Source: Paramacrobiotus metropolitanus
Taxonomy: Eukaryota; Tardigrada; Eutardigrada; Parachela; Macrobiotidae
Assembly: GCF_019649055.1 (NCBI RefSeq)
Contig: NW_026570393.1
Span: 62,001 to 126,000, forward strand
Reading direction: 5' to 3'
Length of the DNA: 64,000 bases
Positions 59,182 to 64,000 of this stretch are shown one piece after another. Under the pieces are notes generated by a model. The model had not been told where the DNA came from and ran no database searches. It saw only the letters and a list, made by a program, of their open reading frames with translations. The first letter of the stretch is position 1; every line of letters begins with the position of its first letter. Position numbers and translations under genes: made by a program.

Positions 59182-61600
59182 CTGACATGTAAAACGGGGA
59201 AAACGTTCTGCTGGAAGCACTTGTATTACCCGGGCGCTGTCGACACTCCCACCAACGAGGAGCACCGATTTCCTGGCAAACATAATTTCGACCGCAGTTT
59301 ACACCCTAGTAAAATAGAACCAGTTTCAATTAATAGGGTAGTCGACAGTGGGCTTGGCGTACAGCTCTACGTTAATAAAAAGCGCGCAGTGTCAGATAAT
59401 CATGCACGTTCGGAGGACTGACCTCACAAGAATGGAAATCGCGACGTCCCAGTCCCGTCACACTAGGAGCTACGGTCAGCATACGGTATTTACACAGAAT
59501 ATTGCAAGTGTTTTGCGTACATGCACCACGAGCAGGCTCAAGGTTAGGTGGCTGGTGTTGTACTATCAAATTCGATTACGGTATAATACTTGTATACACA
59601 TCCTGCACGGGAGCTATTGCTTTCGAGCATTCCCAGCACTTGTTTGCGTTGCTTTATGAAATTTAATAGCAACAATCCCGTACATGCCGGCGTGAAAACC
59701 ACTAATGCGCGCAACATCCGGTTGGGAAATTACGGGAGAAACAAAATTTGAAAAAGTATAAATGCAAGCAGGTATACCAAAAATCTCATCTTGAACAGAT
59801 GTTTAAATTTTGCACAAAAATACTAATATTGATAAAGATCGTTTTTGCACCAAATACTTTTTCCAAATTTCAAAATGAATATTAAAAATGATTTATGAGA
59901 CTTTTGGTACACCAGCTCGCTTGTAAACCCTTTTGGAATGTTATTTCACTCAAAACTTCCCAACTGGATTTTCGCGCACAAACGGTTTTCAACCCAAAAT
60001 ACAATATGTAAATCATTAAATGCAGTACTGTATGTCATAAATAATACAGAAAATGTTCAGGGAGTAGGCGAAATAAAAATTTTCCTCGCATACACACGAA
60101 ATTTTGTGCTGTTCATCGGCCAACTTCCCTTAAGAAATCGACCCAATTAATTACAAAATTAGAGGAGAAGGTATGTGTAATTATATTCGTGCAGTGCAGG
60201 TATAACTAATAACAATAAGTACAACTTAGAACTTATAATAATTATATGTAAGTATGCACTCTGCTTTGAAGAATAACAGCAGTACAGCAGCAGTTTGAAA
60301 TGCCGAAAAATTCGCTGCATAACATTATTAAGGGATTACGTATATTATCTGTTCTTGTTGATTAGAATAATTAACAGCATATGTTTTAACAAAATCAGAC
60401 TGTTAATAACTCAAAAGTGGCAACAAAAAGCAACTGCACGAAACAAAAACATACGTACGTAACCAGCAATGAATTCCGATTTCCGATGATGCGGACACAC
60501 ATAGAATACAGACCACATGCGCTATAACATTCATTTTCAGTCTGATTATTATTAGATCAATAATTGTTAGAGTGTCATTAGAGTTGCCGCTGATGATGCT
60601 GTAACGTACAGAGTAGTTGGATCGGTCTGATCTGATTTGTGATCTTGGCTAAACTGATATAAATAGTATTACGATCATCATAATGACTGCTTGGGTTAGT
60701 GACGCTAAGTCTCGAATATGCTCTATTCTGTGAAGTAATGTATTCAAAATCATGCCCGAAAAATTATTCAAATAATTTCGAAGCCCCACTTCCCAGTACT
60801 CATGGCAGGTGGTCAAGTACTACCTGAAATTATTACAAAATTTTACTGGGACTAACATCCAAGAAATATGACTCTGCAGCTTTCAGTAATACCATGTACC
60901 ATGAAACAGATGTGAAACTGTAAGAAAATTACAAAGCAAAGTTAAAGATCGTTCGATCGACGCTGAAAGTTGGTTATAATCACTTTTCCAGTCACCTGCG
61001 CACCATACGATACAACGGGACTTGCTGCGTCAGCTCACGCTTTCGGCGCGTTACGGTTTCGCTTTCGTATGTCATAGAAAATTCAAGGCTGTCTGGTGCA
61101 GCAATTTCGCTCAAGCAAGCAAAACTATTTTCATTGTAACAACGGCACCAGAGACTAGCATCGCCATTGCAAGATAGTAATAAATTATCATAAGTCTTAT
61201 TCAAAAATCCTGCGCATAGTGGGGAAAGCGGGCTGTGTGAGCTAATACGGGCAAAGGTGCGTTTTGTCTGTCATTGCAGCTTGATGGCATAATACAGCAG
61301 AAAGATGATGGATTAACCCGGCAACGTCTGCTAGGTGGAAAAACCACCAGTAAAGTTCGCCAATTTTCACAATGTCAGAACTATTGTCATTGTTTGGGTT
61401 ACATATGCATGAGATAGAACAAAGATAACTCTCTGCACAGTGAATTTTAGTTTTTTAATCAGACACACCATAAGAAACCTACACTGCTTAAAAAACACTG
61501 AAAAAATAACGTAAGGTTCTACGAAGTGTATCTAAATCGGCTGTTGTGATAAAAATTCGGGATTAAATTAGTGATAATTTCATGTGAGTATCTCACAATT
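59182..61600. other. Mostly non-coding; one weak candidate exon
   Basis: A minus-strand frame at 61216-60992 follows a possible acceptor (CTATGCGCAG) and reads FLNKTYDNLLLSC, then CRCYNENSFACLSEI and a basic tail to a stop. Five cysteines suggest a secreted peptide, but no partner exon was found. The rest shows only short frames. Confidence 0.25.
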
Positions 61601-61660
61601 TCAGTATCACACAAAAGTTTGCAGCTCTTCTGTAAAAAACTGTGAATTTTCAAAAACAGC

Positions 61661-62261
61661 TGGTGGAAATTCCACCGCTTGGGCATTGGCGTAGGACAAT
61701 AACATGCTGCCTGAACAGGCACAGTGACCAGAGCCGTACACTTCATATGATTCAGCCGTTGCACACTAGGAGGGTAGCCAAACCAGAACACTGTCATCTA
61801 ACTGAGCAAAATATCAAACAAATAAGGACATCTGAGTGCTTTTATAATAGCATAAATGGTAATAAAGCATTTTTCTTATCATATTACAATGTTTTCTTCG
61901 ACTGCAATAGGTAAAAGAACAATAAAATGACGTTGTGATCGAAGCAGCCAACCATAAATATGGCTGGCTGTGATCAGTGTTGTTCACATGTAAACTGGCG
62001 CAGCCCACCATGACCCTGTTGCATACTGACCGGAAATGACACATTCTTTTGATTATAAATTCAACCATGAATCTTTTCATGATGAATTAAATTGCATAAG
62101 CTAACTATTGTAAACAGCTACCACGGCCACGTTGATTCGAGTAGATCAAGTAGCCACAACGTTGTGTACAACGGAATTTGTGTGGTGTCGCACCGGCAAC
62201 CACCTTGCCCGCACCGTACGTATTGTATATCGTGAATGCCCAAGCGGTGGAATTTCCACCT
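61661..62261. repeat. Pair of inverted 26-base copies carrying a 15-bp palindrome
   Basis: 61662-61687 reads GGTGGAAATTCCACCGCTTG (first 20 bases shown) and 62235-62260 is its reverse complement. Each contains a 15-base palindrome GGTGGAA(A/T)TTCCACC. The arms are about 550 bases apart. They may be terminal inverted repeats of a small element or a duplicated protein-binding site. Confidence 0.6.
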
Positions 62262-64000
62262 ACCCTTCAAATTTTAAACTACTGCAGCAAAAATTTTGAA
62301 AAAAATAGTTTAAGTTCATTATATTATTGTTATTCTATGGTATGAATTTCAATTTCGACAAAAAATTCCTTGATACCTCGGGCATTGCCGGGTTAAAGAA
62401 ACTAATAATAGCTGCCTTGTCTCTTGGCTGGAAAAATAAGATTGCTATCTTGTATACTAATGCCTGTAAGTTTCTGATGCATAATCTGCGTCTGAACATT
62501 TACAAAATTAACACTGGACTAAAATATTCATAAGTATGTTTTTAAAAAGTTTTTCAATAGCTGTACAGGTGGCTGTAGCATTAAAGTTTTTGCCCTGTTG
62601 CGCATACCGGCTTTGACTAGCAGCATAGCCAATAATATTACTGCCCGGCGCGGCGGCGCTGCGGTGCGCTATACGGCAAAAAATGTGCGACAGCTATCCA
62701 AGAAACATTATCTGGAATTTAAAGTAATGAGCGAAACCTGTTTGGAATACGCTCGGCCTGCAGACGGCATTTATGAAGAGAAGTGGTATAACTCTGTTGC
62801 TGCAAACCGGGTGTACTTGTACATAAGTTAAATGGAAAGAATGGCACACCGACAGTCTTACACAAACAGGCCGATCTGTTCAACAAGGCATGCAAACGTA
62901 CCTGTTCATACCCGAGCCCGCTGTTTGCCACGGCTCGCACCAGCGATTCTCCCGCTCCCATAGATAATCCATCGGGACTCGAAATCTATTTTAAGCCGGA
63001 TGATTTGGTCCGATCCGGTGTTCCACTCTGTGCCACTGCAATTCTCCCTTTTCAAACAGGCCACGCACATACATACCGGCAAGTTAATTCCAACAACTGT
63101 ATAACATCAGCCGATGGTAATCTTTCGTGAAACAGGAGGAGAATGAGCGCTGAGAGGGAAAAGAGTAAGCCGGCATCTTGGCCCGGCTGCACTTACCGCC
63201 ATACACGTACACTCATGTACACACACGGGCGCGCTCCATCCAGCCGGGCCCTTTAATGTGCAAATAAATGCCACCTAACCTTAGCTCCAAAATAATTACC
63301 GGCATACAATCAAATTCCACTGTGCTCACCTGGCGGTGTGCCGGGCGCGCGCGCTCATACACGACTGGTTTACGTTGCCAACTCAGAAAACCCCGCCGGT
63401 GTGCCTGAACAAGCGGCGAGTGACTAAAACGGGCCGAGAGAGAAAGGGAGAGAAAGAGGAATGAATGTATGAGAGGATCAGTTATTTGTCTATTACTCTC
63501 ACACTGCCAAATTTGCCCTGGCGAGCAACATACACACGCAGCAAGCGGTTTATCCAGGAGACGTACTAGTTACAGTCATGCTTAACCGGCAGCGTCAGAT
63601 CCGCATGGGCCCATGCGCACTCCCGTGTGTGTATGTATGATTGTGTGTATGCACCCACGTATGTACACCGTTCCGGCATATTCACTTGGTAATTTGAAGA
63701 CGGCACCCGAAAAATGTCACTAGTTGTTATATGCCGTGTGCAACAACTGCGGCTCCGATTACCTGCAGGGCGCTGCTTATTCAGGCTGTTCCATCGGTTT
63801 TCCGCAATTTTTCATTTTGGCGTTCTCTAATGCGTTTTCATACAGGCACGTAATGTAGTGGTCAGTTTGTATTAGTGCTCACGTGAGTCTGTCCATTTGT
63901 ACGTTTCTCTTCGGTAGTTAACAGAAACCCTGTCAGAATTAGTGGATTTCGATAAAAATTGGTTTACGACGCTGGGTTATAAAATATTGCACCGTTAGTT
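62262..64000. other. Non-coding end region with GA-, CA- and CpG-rich parts
   Basis: The 63100-63700 stretch is less AT-rich, with GAGAGAGAAAGGGAGAGAAA, GTGTGTATGTATGATTGTGT and GGGCGCGCGCGCTC-type patterns, and looks like a promoter-proximal or simple-sequence region. A 77-codon frame at 62598 has no support. No gene could be assigned; a gene might start beyond the window edge. Confidence 0.35.

Overview
This is a eukaryotic, metazoan window. Genes are split by short introns (about 65 to 100 bases in most genes, with a few of 1.2 to 3.2 kb), there are no operons, and large stretches are repeats. The gene set is a trachealess/NPAS-type bHLH-PAS factor, a rhodopsin-like receptor with altered signature motifs, a secreted LRR protein, a C-type lectin and small WAP-like cysteine proteins. 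This fits an ecdysozoan; a tardigrade of the Hypsibius type is my best guess, but that is inference from gene style and not proven by the sequence.

Layout. 0.05-11.2 kb, minus strand: a complete trachealess-like gene whose coding exons I could join with every splice phase agreeing. It has two alternative N-termini: a two-exon start at 11.2/9.6 kb giving 694 aa, and a His-rich single-exon start at 8.07 kb giving 654 aa. 11.2-13.3 kb: its upstream region, no convincing gene. 13.3-14.25 kb: a dispersed repeat and a hairpin element. 14.5-23.2 kb: a nested satellite with a 240-bp monomer arranged in higher-order units, bracketed by directly repeated flanks that each carry an inverted monomer and a long palindrome. 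23.3-42.3 kb: a transposon graveyard with three dispersed repeat families (A, B, C below), a large foldback element, two fragments of a LINE-type CCHC plus PD-D nuclease-like module, a decayed gag with two zinc knuckles, and several frameshifted coding remnants. A possible CUB/protease-like gene lies at 38.8-41.0 kb.

43.2-47.3 kb, plus strand: a secreted LRR protein (295 aa) and an intronless receptor (326 aa). 49.7-53.3 kb, plus strand: a three-exon C-type lectin (120 aa) whose first intron holds a same-strand, 5'-truncated LINE with an intact 820-codon ORF; the LINE's 3' tail abuts the exon 2 splice acceptor. 53.8-59.2 kb, minus strand: an unrecognised eight-exon secreted or membrane-anchored protein (777 aa) lying between two paralogous WAP-like exons with the same intron phase. 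59.2-64 kb: mostly non-coding, with a duplicated 15-bp palindrome and a GA- and CA-rich end.

The exon models of the trachealess, LRR, lectin and 777-aa genes are hand-joined: in each the exon lengths sum to a multiple of three and all junction phases match. That is internal support, not transcript evidence.
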